In this document: piece after piece, positions 1 through 10,101 of the stretch
Layout of the letters: each line of letters starts with the position of its first letter
Position numbering within the stretch: the stretch's first letter is position 1
NCBI GenBank assembly: GCA_030272585.1
Contig: BSYQ01000007.1
Span: 5,894,001 to 5,958,000 of the forward strand
DNA length: 64,000 nt
Source: Bryopsis sp. KO-2023
Lineage: Eukaryota; Chlorophyta; Ulvophyceae; Bryopsidales; Bryopsidaceae
Direction: 5' to 3'
Notes under the pieces: model-generated
Seen by the model: the letters and a program-made list of their open reading frames with translations, nothing else
Told to the model about the DNA's origin: nothing
Databases searched by the model: none
Position numbers and translations under genes: made by a program

Positions 1-1048
1 CGATGATGAGGGAGTGGCCAAGGGCAAATTCGCTGGTGTCGTGGTAAGTCTTGCTTTCCTATTTTGATTCAAAACTTTTTCTTCATGTCAATAGGTTTTG
101 TCTGACCTATGGATAAATCTGAGTTTGGCAAGAATTTTGTGTACAGTCGGCGGGAACCATCAGTATTGAAGAATGGATCGATATTTTCACCGAAGAAAAG
201 TGCAACTTGGCTGCCCTCAAGCGTTTGATCGACATGGAGTACACGGAGGAAAAGGACCTTATCAGTCTGAAAAAGATGGCCATGAAGAGGAGCGTGAAGG
301 ATAGGTCAGCTTCTTCCAGATGTTCTGCCAGTTCAGAGGCCTCGAGCAAGAGGGGCAGCTTTGATTAGATTGCCCACTGATTTATTTTGAAAGTTTTTTT
401 CTAAACGAGATATATTTGTTTGCTTTTTAGGGCTTTGCCTGCAGATTTGCTGGAATCCTTGGGCATCCCGCTGTTGCAGGACGAAGAAGGCAACCAAGAA
501 TCTGAAGAGGAATCTGAAGAGGAGATGGACCCTGACTATGTTGAATACACACAAAACAAGAGGCGTTTCTTCCTGGAGTTTTTCCTCTCAAACGACCCCA
601 AGGTTGGACCTATCCTATCCAGAAAGACCGCTGCCACCAAATTTCCCGAATTCAACGTATTTTCTGCTGGATTTGCCTTTTTCTTGTTTTCTGGCAAGGG
701 CGATACTAGCACCGCAGGGACAACGAGCCTTATGGCAGTTCTTGTTATATATGTATAGATTTGTCCGATCGACACAAATCAGAGTGTGTATGCATGCGTG
801 TCTTTTATTGTTGACATGTCCACATTTACATAAACACCCATCGATGTCGTACAGACCCTTGTTCAAAATCCTTTTCGATCCTGTTGCATGAATTTGCTGT
901 GTTCTTGTTTGTTGTTGAATGAAAGGTTGCTGAACCCTTGCCATCTCCACAAGTGGAACCATCTGGCCATGTTGACATCGACTTTTCTGGGCTGGATGAC
1001 CTTGTTGACAATGACATTCCCACTGGAAAGCCAAAAGATGACGAATAA
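1..1048 (+). CDS. 3' end of a P2X-tail paralogue (partial, runs off left edge)
   Basis: Four exons can be joined in phase: 1-43, 147-304, 431-602 and 926-1048, ending at TAA 1046-1048. The encoded tail contains the stretch ISIEEWIDIFTEEK followed by LAALKRLIDMEY. This is almost the same as the tail of the P2X gene at 43.3 kb (ISIEEWINIFTEEK, LAALERLIDNEY). The first intron here falls at the same place and in the same phase as the intron before exon 11 of that P2X gene, so the two loci are paralogous by descent. The end differs: it is longer and strongly acidic (repeats of glutamate around 500-530, then DDLVDNDIP). Because the 5' part lies outside the window, whether this gene has the P2X channel domain cannot be seen. 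The second EF-hand-like loop is weaker here, since the first acidic ligand is missing. Homology of the tail is certain in my reading; a full P2X identity is inference. Confidence 0.75.
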
Positions 1049-2715
1049 ACGGTGAGTGCACTTCGTTGTCTATCCCCCCAAATTCCTTAACAAAGAAAAG
1101 AACCTCTTTGGCAGTGATGACTTCTGAGTATTGTTCACTGTGTGCGGCAAAAACTTCATTCTGTGTGGTTTTGCAGGGCTTTTTTTGACGAAGAATATTG
1201 AAAAAAAACTTTGATGGGACACAGCAGTGTGATGAGTGTCCTGCAAGGGTTGTCTGTTGGGTTTTTTTCAAGTCCTCTGTTTGCAGTTTTTTTATGAAAC
1301 AATATATAATAATAAGTGTCAAGCGATGTCGTTTTGTTTTCGGCCCTCAGTTTTTGATCTGCCGTGTTGGAACTATTTGATCTCAATTTTCTATGTTGGT
1401 GTCCAACACGTGTCTGAAGAGAAGGAAGCCATTTTGAAGGAGGAGGGGGGTCTGCGTACACATAATTTTTTTCTCTTTTCCAAAGTGTTTTTTCCTGGTT
1501 GTTTTTTCCCGGTTGTTTTTTTTCCCCCACAGTGGGGATTTTTTCCAGCAAAATATATTGTGGACTTTTTTTGGGGATAAATTGTTAGAACAGGCAGGAA
1601 TGCTGTGTTTCGGTTTTTCCCTTGTGGAAAAGAATCACTTTGGAAGCCACTTGAGCATCTCAGGAAAACTTTGTGGAGGGGGGGGTGCACGTTTTTTAAG
1701 TGTGCCGGAAGAATTGTCAATATTTGAAGTGAGTTGGCAGCCTGGCTGCAAAAGGGACAAGGATGGGGTCATTAATATCTTTGTAAGAACTGGAATCAAG
1801 AAGGAAAAAAAGTGTTGGTGTCATGTGTATTTTTATGCCATGATTTGGAGGAAATATGTGACCAAGGTGGGAGGGATGAGCAGGTGGCGAAGTCTGTCGG
1901 GTGTTTTAACTATCCAGTTGAAGCAAAAGTTTAACTTCCATGATGTGCAAAACTTTAAGAACCTACAAAATGTCAACTTGGCTCATGGACACTCTGATTG
2001 CTGAAAATAGTTTTTGCCTCCCTGACCCTGCCAAGTAGGGTTGCCAGCCAACAACCCTGCTCTGTTTCAACAGAGCAGGAGGCTGGCGGGTTGTCAGGTA
2101 CTTGCCCCAACTCATTTATTCATCTTCAGGCAAACACTCAGCATCAATGATACATGAATCCTCCAGTTTCCCTATATTTGCTAGAGTTCCCATCACCCCC
2201 CTGCAGCAGATGATCATCAGAAAATCGTGATCATTTAGCAGACCACTGTTGGAGACACAAAATTGCTTTGCCATACGAAGGCAAAAAAGCAAGAAAAGTT
2301 GAAAAATCCATCCCAAGATGCAGCATCCTTCCACCCCTCCAGTGCATATTGCTGGAACCAGGAGTTGTTGCATAGTGATTGGCAGGAGGGATTGAGTTGG
2401 AGAGCCTGAGAAGTGTGGCAGTATTATTGGCTCACCGTTCTGGCGGTGGAGCCATCCTGAGCAACTCTCGTCGGAGATCCTGCTCCAGAAGGATGGAGTG
2501 AACTGAAACATCCAACCCATCATTGCGATTACTGATTCTGTACTGAATCAGTTCTATCATCTTTTGTATCCACAGTAAATCCTCTTTTTTTCTTTTTCCT
2601 GGCAAAATTTGGCGCTTCTGTCAGGCTAACAAGAGAGGCGAGGGCGTGCGCAGACGAGCGGGGAGTTGGCTCGATAGGAAGTCGGTAGTGGCGTGAGTTT
2701 TGGGGACCTAAAAAA
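1049..2715. other. Intergenic region / 3' UTR and RPL27 promoter side
   Basis: No convincing coding exon was seen on either strand. The sequence is T- and G-rich with homopolymer runs. It holds one strong inverted repeat near 2043-2087 (listed separately). The last part, 2590-2715, is GC-richer and probably includes the RPL27 promoter and 5' UTR. Confidence 0.5.
2043..2087. repeat. Two-part hairpin (inverted repeat)
   Basis: An inner perfect 11-bp stem (CCTGCTCTGTT / AACAGAGCAGG) has a 2-nt loop. It is enclosed by an outer 7-bp stem (GCCAGCC / GGCTGGC). A third complementary pair (ACAACCC / GGGTTGT) offers an alternative fold. It lies between the end of the first gene and RPL27, with no coding context. 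Confidence 0.6.
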
Positions 2716-4581
2716 ATGGTTAAATACTTGAAGGTGAGAGCGAAGGCGGATCAAGACGAGCCCTTCGACCGCCCAGCCGCCCGTTTTATTCTTCTCGGGT
2801 TGGTTGGGAACTCGAGTTGAAGGGAAATATGTCGGTATAAAACGTATTGTAGATCATTCTTGGTTATTGGCGGGAGTTTCTGGCGGCTTACGAACAACCT
2901 TTGAGACGGGAATAGATTTGAAAACAAGTTTTCTGTTTGTTGAAACAGCAAAACAAGGTGGTTATCGTCCTGACCGGACGATACGCCGGGAAGAAGGCTG
3001 TCATCGTCAGGTGCTATGATGAGGGAACCACCGGTCGCCCATACGGTCACGCTTTGATCTGTGGTTTGGCAGAGGAGCCCAAGAGGGTAAGCGAGCAAAA
3101 CTATGTCTAGAATATAATCCACCTGCCCAACTGAAAGAGTGAAGAGCCTCTCTGGTTTGGAACAACAATGAGGTTTCCAAAAATGTGGGTGGAGTTTTTT
3201 GAAGCACACCTGCAGGGGAGGTGTTAGACTTCAATGGACCAGTTTTGAAATCTCTCCTCACCGAAAAGAATATCAACGCACTGGAAAGAATCTCAGTGAG
3301 AAGTTTTCTTTTATAAGTAGGGGGAAATGTTGTACTTCTGTGATACATGCATTGCAGCTCGAGGAATTGATAATAGAAAAAAAAACTGCAAATGATCAAT
3401 GAAACCGAAACCACATGCACGTTGGAAAGACACGGGGGTTTACAAGGAAAATTGGGGAAAGGCTTGAGACGAATCCTAAGCTGGTCTCTTTTTTTTCCTC
3501 GTAATAACTTATGCTGAAGAATTGGGGAAGAAATGATCTTGCCCTGTATGTCAGCTCATGGAATTGATCTGTGGTCCCTCAACGACTATTGTATTGTGGT
3601 CTGCAGTTGAGGAAAAAGGACTCCCTTAAAAAGAAGGAGAAGAAATGTCGCTTGAAGGTAAAGTGAGCTTTCTGTTGTGCGGATCTTGAAGAATTTTCAC
3701 AATGATGAATAAAAATATTTTGGAGATTTTCGCAGACATGTACATCCAGCTCTGGGAGTGTGCTTGGAAAATAAAACGACGACAAAATTCTGCATTATTA
3801 TTCAATATTTGTAAACTCAGTCATTCTTGGTTCATTTTCATTTTTCATTTTTTTTCTTTGGGGGGGAGGGTATTCTGACACTTTGGAAAGGGCTCAGGTT
3901 TCGAATTTGGGAGAAAAGGAGAAACGTTGGTGGGAAAATACAACATGAAAAGATAGGATCAGTTGCACGCAAGATGATGTAGCTGTTTGATGTAGGGAAG
4001 GTTTTTCCTTGGTAAAATTCATCCGTGAATTTCCTGTTTTCTTTGTTTCGGATAGACTTTCATCAAGGTTGTGAACTACAACCAACTGATGCCCACTCGT
4101 TACACCTTGGATATGGACTTGAAAACTGAGGTCACCCCTGAGTCATTAGAGAACAGCACTGCCAAGAAGGAAGCCCGAAAGGTATATATCCAAAAATAAA
4201 TTTGAATTCATTGCATCACCTAGAATGTCTCGCCAAGAAAGTAGTTTCCCCCCAGAGATTTTGACTTCATTTCAGTTGGGAGCCATCGCTCCAGGCAAGC
4301 TTATCATTTTATTAGTCTTTGTGGGGATGAGTTGCTCCATGCTGCACAAATGAAATGCATGGTATTCAAGATATGTTGAACCTTCATGTAATTGGCATTT
4401 TGCATTCCACATTGAACAACTGCTGTGGAGCATCTGAATTTTACTGGCACACTGACTGATATTTGAATTTAATGTTGGATTAATATGGTGTATTTTTCGG
4501 TCACAGGGTGCGGATGCCAAGTTCTTGGAGAAGTACAAGACTGGAAAGAACAAATGGTTTTTCACCAAGCTCTACTTCTAG
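2716..4581 (+). CDS. RPL27: 60S ribosomal protein L27 (eL27)
   Basis: Cytosolic large-subunit ribosomal protein eL27. Five exons join in phase: 2716-2733, 2949-3086, 3607-3657, 4056-4181 and 4507-4581 (stop TAG), giving 135 aa; the family is usually 135-136 aa. Diagnostic stretches are VVIVLTGRYAGKKAVIV in the N-terminal KOW-like region, FIKVVNYNQLMPTRYTLD in the centre, and YKTGKNKWFFTKLYF at the end. The lysine-rich linker RKKDSLKKKEKKCRLK resembles the plant version more than the animal one. The start is the ATG at 2716, which gives MVKYLK as expected for the family. It is followed by a large first intron, a common arrangement for ribosomal protein genes. All introns begin GT and end AG. 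Confidence 0.95.
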
Positions 4582-5588
4582 ATTGGTGGTGGTTGGGATG
4601 TTTTGACTTTTCTTCTGGGTGGGTAGAGAGAGTTCACTTTCTGATCTGGGGGCCTTCGGAAAAAAAGCTTCTTGTTGTTATTGTTGGGTTTTGGAGGAGC
4701 CGGGTATTCTGTCGTAATCGGTGGGGTGGCGATTGAATGTGAGAGCGGATATTTAGGGCAGTGTAATCGTCGCCAAAAAAGAACCCAGTCCGCTGGTGTT
4801 TAGATGTCAATACTAGCGTTTTCATGCAGTCCTACCTAGAAATTGGTCATATATTCAGATATTATTGAAACCTCTATGAATGACGGAAATATTCATAATT
4901 CTACTTTCCCTTTGATCCAGTTGACATAGAATGATCCACATGCATGATGGGGTATGGATGAGGAAGAAAGCTTCTTTCTTTGTGAGGGGCGCTGTGGCAC
5001 AGTTGACCAGCTTGATGGCCAAGGTCAAAAGCACTGAAAAGACAAAATCAGAAATCTAATTTAATGCTGGAATGCTTCCTCAAAATTTCACAGTGTGTAC
5101 TGTTTTCCACATGATGTTCATGGTCACCGCCCAATTCAGACTTCCCTCCCCTCGGACAGCATCAGCCGAATTTAAGCCGTGTGGCATGACCTTTGCCAAA
5201 AATGTTTTTTTCAGAGCCTCCACAGTGAAGCTCCCAATACACACATTTCCGGTGGTTTCATCCCTATTTCAGCAATTCCCCAATCTACCCAGTCTGACCC
5301 AGTCCAAAACGTGAACACACATGCATTCTTCTCTTTGCAAAAATGCCCAGGTTCGCCGTCTAGACTATGTTTTTTTTTCGGTTTGTTGGAAAGTCAACTG
5401 ACAGTTTTGCCTTCAGTAGTGGGTATTCTTCCACTCCAAAACCGCTGAAAGAAACACATAAAGCATGATGTGAGTGAAAGACATTACAAAGGCAAGTGAC
5501 TTCGAAAATCCACCAGCACTCGTCTCATTTTAGTGTGACCTTGGTGCTTAATGAAGGACCATCCCGTAAACCACATCCAGAATTCCTG
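4582..5588. other. Convergent intergenic region
   Basis: This stretch lies between the 3' ends of RPL27 (+) and IF1 (-). I see no exon with recognisable similarity. It should hold both 3' UTRs; no clear poly(A) motif pair was assigned. Confidence 0.5.
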
Positions 5589-6422
5589 TTATTCTTCCCT
5601 GTACTCCTCAACTGGAAAATTGCTGCAGGAATTCTCGGTGCAGACATTTGCAATGTCGTATTAAACAGGAATAAAGGACAAAAGCACATATCCACAGCAG
5701 AACGTACCAACCATGTCGTCATCGCTAACTTTGTACTTTCCGAGGATATCCTTCAATGCTGACAATTCAGCAGCCTTGGTTCCTTCTGCCCCATGTTTGT
5801 CATTCTGACATCCATAAACAATGCCGTGTCAGCTCAACAAGAATCACCATCGACAAAAAAACAACAACAAAACAACAATCACAGAGGATCGAGATTTAGA
5901 CTACTAGATATCGTGCATTGTGGACTTGTTTCATTAGGAGCTTTCCTCAGCTCAAATATATATTATATATATTGCATTTTTCAGCATATTGTATATCAAC
6001 ATTTAACCACTGCATATCAGTGCTTCGATGAAAACCAACATCCTTCATCAAGTCATGAATGTTCGATGGATTAACAAATCATTAAAGAAGCACTCACCTT
6101 ATCTGCCTGGCCCTTGACCTTCGACAGAAGTTTCTTGAGAAGTTTCTCGTCTTCCTTATTAAAGTACAGTCGCTGCGAGAAACACGACAAAACCGAATCT
6201 AAGCAACTCTCTCAAAGCCTCCATGAAAACTACAGTCTTCGGCAGATAAATGCACTATTTTCGAAAGCCTGGCGCAGGTCCTACCTCTTCACCACGTTCC
6301 TTTTCGGGAAGATTTCCGATGCCTGAAACACTCATCCATCGGGACGACTGTCCGAACGTCGCTCGCACCGCGGGCTGGTACGCGAGCCCTGCAGCTTTGA
6401 GTATTTTTCCGCACAACGCCAT
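5589..6422 (-). CDS. IF1: Mitochondrial F1Fo-ATPase inhibitor, IF1/IATP family
   Basis: Small mitochondrial protein that blocks ATP hydrolysis by the F1 sector when matrix pH falls. Four exons on the minus strand, 6285-6422, 6098-6172, 5708-5804 and 5589-5611, sum to 333 nt (110 aa, stop TAA). The N-terminus (MALCGKILKAAGLAYQPAVR) is a basic, hydroxylated presequence typical of matrix import. It is followed by the IF1 minimal inhibitory signature EKERGEERLYFNKEDEKLL, comparable to the AEEERYFRARAKEQL region of animal IF1. The C-terminal half is a lysine/acidic helix with one histidine (NDKHG), ending VVEEYREE. An upstream in-frame ATG would add 12 residues; I prefer the start at 6422 because it gives a clean presequence. 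The promoter side faces the 12-kb insertion beginning 450 bp upstream. Confidence 0.8.
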
Positions 6423-6871
6423 TCGATAACCCGTCTCGTGCTTCAATCGAAACCACACTCAAGCGACAAAACCGAAACAAATAGGACGCACGTGTACCAA
6501 ACGTGATAGGCCAAATCAGCCGAGTTGATAAAAATCGAAATCGTACTCATTTAAAGAGTGAAAAGGAGTACTGTAAGTGAAATTGAAAAAAAGCCTCCCT
6601 CAAAGATGGATGAACAAGCAAATGTAAAAACTCAATTCGATGTTTTTTTGTTTGTTTGAAACTGAAAACTCCAAGGCACCCCAAGATTCAATGCATCAGT
6701 GGAGGTCTTGACATAATCCCAACAACATTGGCTTCAATCACATTGCAGCAATCAATTGAACCAAAGGTTGAATAAACCATGGTTTTCCACACAAACATCC
6801 TTAACCCTGCCCCCTGCATTCTCAGCTCCTTTGATAATGGGGTAATTTACCCAGCGTTATTTTTCACATTA

Positions 6872-6881
6872 GTTCATTACG
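6872..6881 (+). repeat. Left 10-bp target-site duplication
   Basis: GTTCATTACG, identical and in the same orientation to 18976-18985. It lies exactly 8 nt outside the conserved block of the left terminal repeat. The right copy is also exactly 8 nt outside its terminal repeat, which supports one insertion event. Confidence 0.7.
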
Positions 6882-7025
6882 GTTCGGTACCTTCAGTCCG
6901 AATGCCATTGGTCCGAATGCGTGTCAGTCCGAATGCCGTAAGTCCGAATGTCGTAAGTCCGAACGCCGTCAGTCCGAATGCTGTTACTCCGAAAATTTCA
7001 GAAAGTGTTAATTTTCCACGTCGTC
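6882..7025 (+). repeat. Left terminal inverted repeat with 15-nt subrepeats
   Basis: From 6890 to 7025 it matches the reverse complement of 18833-18967 with few differences. The core consists of about seven head-to-tail 15-16-nt units of the form GTCCGAATGCCGTAA, followed by a shared single-copy stretch ending TTTTCCACGTCGTC. The outermost 8 nt (GTTCGGTA) match the other end only at the first two bases and one more. Confidence 0.75.
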
Positions 7026-7640
7026 GGCATGGCGTGGACTGGGGCATCCTGGTACCCGTGTTGGCTTGATATTTGCAGAAGGTCAGCAACTGCAGAAGTG
7101 GCGCAGCTGTTCAGCAGTTCACCGTGTAGGAAGGCAAAACCTGGATCACATCGGTTACGAAGGTGCACCCTGCAACCCCACAAAATCAAGAACCCATCCC
7201 TCGACGCGATCCCCAGCAGCGCGGGGACGCACCCCACGTGTTTGCGCGACCGAGTATGCGGAGCCACCTCAAAGGCGAAGTAAAAAAAATTGAGGTCAAA
7301 GAGGATATAAAAAGGAAATTACTTTTGGTTTTTTTTATTTTTTCTGTTGAAAGCACCAAAGAGAGACTGTTCTTTTTCATTCGTTCAACCTCGTGTTTTG
7401 CAATGGCATTGTGGGGGTGGGTGGGGGTGGTGTTTTTTTTCTTTGGGGGAAGGGGGGGGGGTTTAATAATACTGAGCAAAGATTTTAGTTGATAGTCAGT
7501 GAGTACAATTGAGTGATGGAGGATGACTGGGATGGCATGCTTATTTTTCCAATATTCAGGTGTTGTGCTTTACTCTTATTTGATCAGCTTACATAAAATT
7601 ATTTTGTTGATCAGTACAATAGTTTTGAATTTCCAGTTTC
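7026..7640. other. Inner left segment of the element, no recognised gene
   Basis: GC-rich sequence to about 7290, then T-rich with G runs. Short open frames occur on both strands but none resembles a known family. The N-terminal two thirds of ECD, expected upstream of the fragment that follows, was not found here. Confidence 0.4.
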
Positions 7641-7644
7641 TGTG

Positions 7645-10101
7645 GATGTGCCGGCAGAATGATGATCAGTTGGATGTCATGCCAGGCTGGGAGGATTTCT
7701 TGGGGAGTTTGAAATGAAAAGGATATTTTGGCGAAAACATACCGGGGTCAATGCGACAACGAGAACTGCTGTCTAAGGCCTCCGCAAGTTTCCTATCATG
7801 CTCGGGGCATCAATCGAAGATAAACCAACTGGTGTCCACTGCAGTGGCGATTGATAATATTTTGAAGGTAATTTCTACAATTATATCAGGGTTACCTAAG
7901 CAAATTAGGTGTTTGTTGCACCCCAAAACAGTACTCATATGAGGAAGAATGCCATTGCCATCAGGTGATCTTTGCTGCTGCTTTCAGAACTCCGATGGCG
8001 TTGGTACGCTCTGTCCTAAGGAGGATTTGTTTGCAGAAGATGATGACTCTTGGCTGTATATGGGGCAAAGCGATTTGGACATTGAATTGGACAAGCGACA
8101 AAAAGAGCTTCACAAGGAAACGTAAGAAGGAGATCCCCTCTCTGAGCAAGATGCATTCCATCCTGAGCAGTTGGTTGATGGATTCAAGTCATTCGTGGAC
8201 AAGATGTCTTCCCATGAGGGTGCAGAAGTGCCCGAAGGTAGTCTTGTGAATCCTCCTCGTATCCAGGGAAAAGTTGATAGTCAGCTTCACCTCTTGTTCT
8301 TGTGCCGTATGATCATTCTTGCCCTTTCTTGCCTTTCCAGAGAACTTTGGTGATATCAATTTCGACACATCACGATTCGTGAGTGAGCTTCGTGGTGTCG
8401 TGGGAATCATTCCTGGCAGCACGGATCAGTGTACAATATTTTTCAAGTCATAGGTGATGTCTCTTCTTCTTCGGCATGGGGGGACATGCAAAGACCAAGA
8501 AGGCCAAGGGGAAGGGGTCCATGAATGGGTGGAGATCTCAAAAGAGCCAGGGGCAATGTCCACTCTTTCTTACTCTCAACTTCTCGCTGTGGTGTAGGCA
8601 GAGACAGCAATAGACAGCGATGATGACAGTGTTGACAGTGAAGAGTTCAATCAAGCCTACTCAGTTGCCTGCCCAGAGCGAGGAATCTGCAAGGCATGGG
8701 CAGCATGTCGTTCCCAGCGAACGTTGCACCTGCATTTGGAGCCCAGCAGTTTGCATCGTTCAATACGAACCCACAGGGCACATTTCAATCTCAAGGTTTC
8801 GGAGGAGCTCCTCAGCAGCCCCAGGGAGGGTTTGGAGGAAATCCCAACCCCCAGGCTGGGTTCGCCAATTCAACAAGGAGATGGCGGTTTTGGTGGGGCT
8901 ATGCATGGCAACCAGACTGGATTCAACGGGAGCCCTCAGCCGCATAGTGGCTTTGAAGCAGTGCAGACATCTGGGTTTTATCCCCAGGGTGGTCAAGGTT
9001 ACTCTGGAATTCAGCCGGGCATGGTTAATCAACCTAAGTCTGGTTTGCAGGGGGGTTTGCAGTCGTCAGGCAACCCTTTTGCTTGAAAAAGGCAAAACTA
9101 AATTTATGGTCCTCGTTTGAAAAAAGAAATTGGATTTGGGGGGGGGGGGGAATGGGTGTTTTGAAATGAAGAAAGTGGAGAGGGGAGGGTTTGAGGTCAT
9201 GTTGCAAAACTGTGAAGAAATTGCAGATCGGGTGGGTTTTTCGGATGGGTGGGTGGCTGTTTCCAAGTGCATTCACTTTTGGGGAAAAGAAAAAAAAAGG
9301 GAAAGAAAGGTGTTCGATTGGGCTGGGTTTTTTTTCCCTTTTTTTTTGACACCTCTTTTCATATGAACCCAGAACCTGGGGTGGCCATCCTTCAGGGTGG
9401 AGTGTTTTATTTTAGAATGGCGGAGAAAAAACATCAGCAATTCGAAATGTGAATTTGCTGGTGGATGATGTTTCATTTTTCCTTCTTTTAGAGATTTCGG
9501 GCTGTTTTTTGTCGAATTTCGACTTTTCAGTATTCAGCGTCTTCAACAAATGGGGGGTCATGTCAGTTTCAACAAAAAGAAAAAGAAAAAGATTGTGAAT
9601 GTTTTTTTTCCCCTTATTTTAGGGAGGGGGGGCGAATGGTGGAAAACTATTTAAAAAAAAAGAGTCTCCAAGGGTTGGTCATGCCTACAACGTCCCAGGT
9701 TGATGGGATCGTGCGATCCTTTTTTTGAACAAGATAGCCTTTGCAGTGGCAATGCCCAAGGAGGAAGGGAGGATGGCGGAGCCTTGTTTATTGGCGAGTT
9801 TTTTTTTGACACTGTGCATTTGGGCGGCAGGTAATGTAAGGCCATGAATGAAGAGCTGAGTGGATCCAAATTGGACAGCAGTTTTGCCGTCGATCCCCAT
9901 GAGAGTCAGCCCACCACCAGCAGTGCTGCTGAGAACACCACCGATGGATTGACCCCTGTGGATGTTGACATCAATCTAGTCAGGGGGTTGCTTGAGTCAT
10001 ATTCCAGCCAGAATGGCATGGCAGGGCCTGCTGGAAATCTCTTAGGGATGATGGATATGAAGTTGCCTGGTCACAGTGAAACTCGAAGTTCTGAGTCGTA
10101 G
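7645..10101 (+). pseudogene. ECD: 5'-truncated, broken ECD/SGT1 (ecdysoneless) gene fragment
   Basis: ECD/SGT1 proteins act in pre-mRNA splicing and cell-cycle control. Pieces matching the C-terminal third occur in order: about 7645-7867 (WEDFLGSLK then KGYFGENIPGS), 7988-8237 (EDDDSWLYMGQSDLDIELD, then LVDGFKSFVDKMSSHEGAEV), 8341 to about 8420 (INFDTSRFVSELRGVVG), about 8598-8690 (DSDDDSVDSEEF), and 9841-10101 (PVDVDINLVRGLLESYSSQ with AGPAGNLLGMM, the family's signature C-terminus, stop TAG). There are in-frame stops inside conserved sequence: TGA at 7715-7717, in the place of a lysine in human ECD, and TAA at 8123-8125. Splice sites between pieces are still visible. The N-terminal two thirds is absent. 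Lying inside the transposon, it is best read as a captured, decayed fragment. Confidence 0.75.
8694..9086 (+). pseudogene. Gly/Gln-rich NPF-motif protein tail, frameshifted
   Basis: A low-complexity, coding-like stretch starting MGSMSFPANVAPAFGAQQF continues with Gly, Gln, Asn and Phe repeats. Near 8870 the frame must shift by one base to continue as GDGGFGGAMHGNQTGFNG and end GNPFA with TGA 9084-9086. Asn-Pro-Phe at or near the C-terminus is the ligand of EH domains, found in ArfGAP (AGFG) and epsin-type endocytic proteins. The exact family is not recognised. It lies between two exons of the ECD fragment, so it seems to be a further capture or a nested insertion. A sequencing error at the shift is possible. 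Confidence 0.5.

Noticed and set aside
3150..3420. An additional RPL27 exon in the second intron
   Set aside because: Joining 2949-3086 directly to 3607-3657 reproduces the plant L27 linker without a gap, so no extra exon is needed.
7715..8125. In-frame TGA and TAA inside conserved ECD sequence as a sign of an alternative genetic code
   Set aside because: RPL27, IF1, UNC119, THG1, P2X, MATH and H4 in the same window end normally at TAA, TAG or TGA and contain no internal stops. Broken frames occur only inside the 12-kb element.
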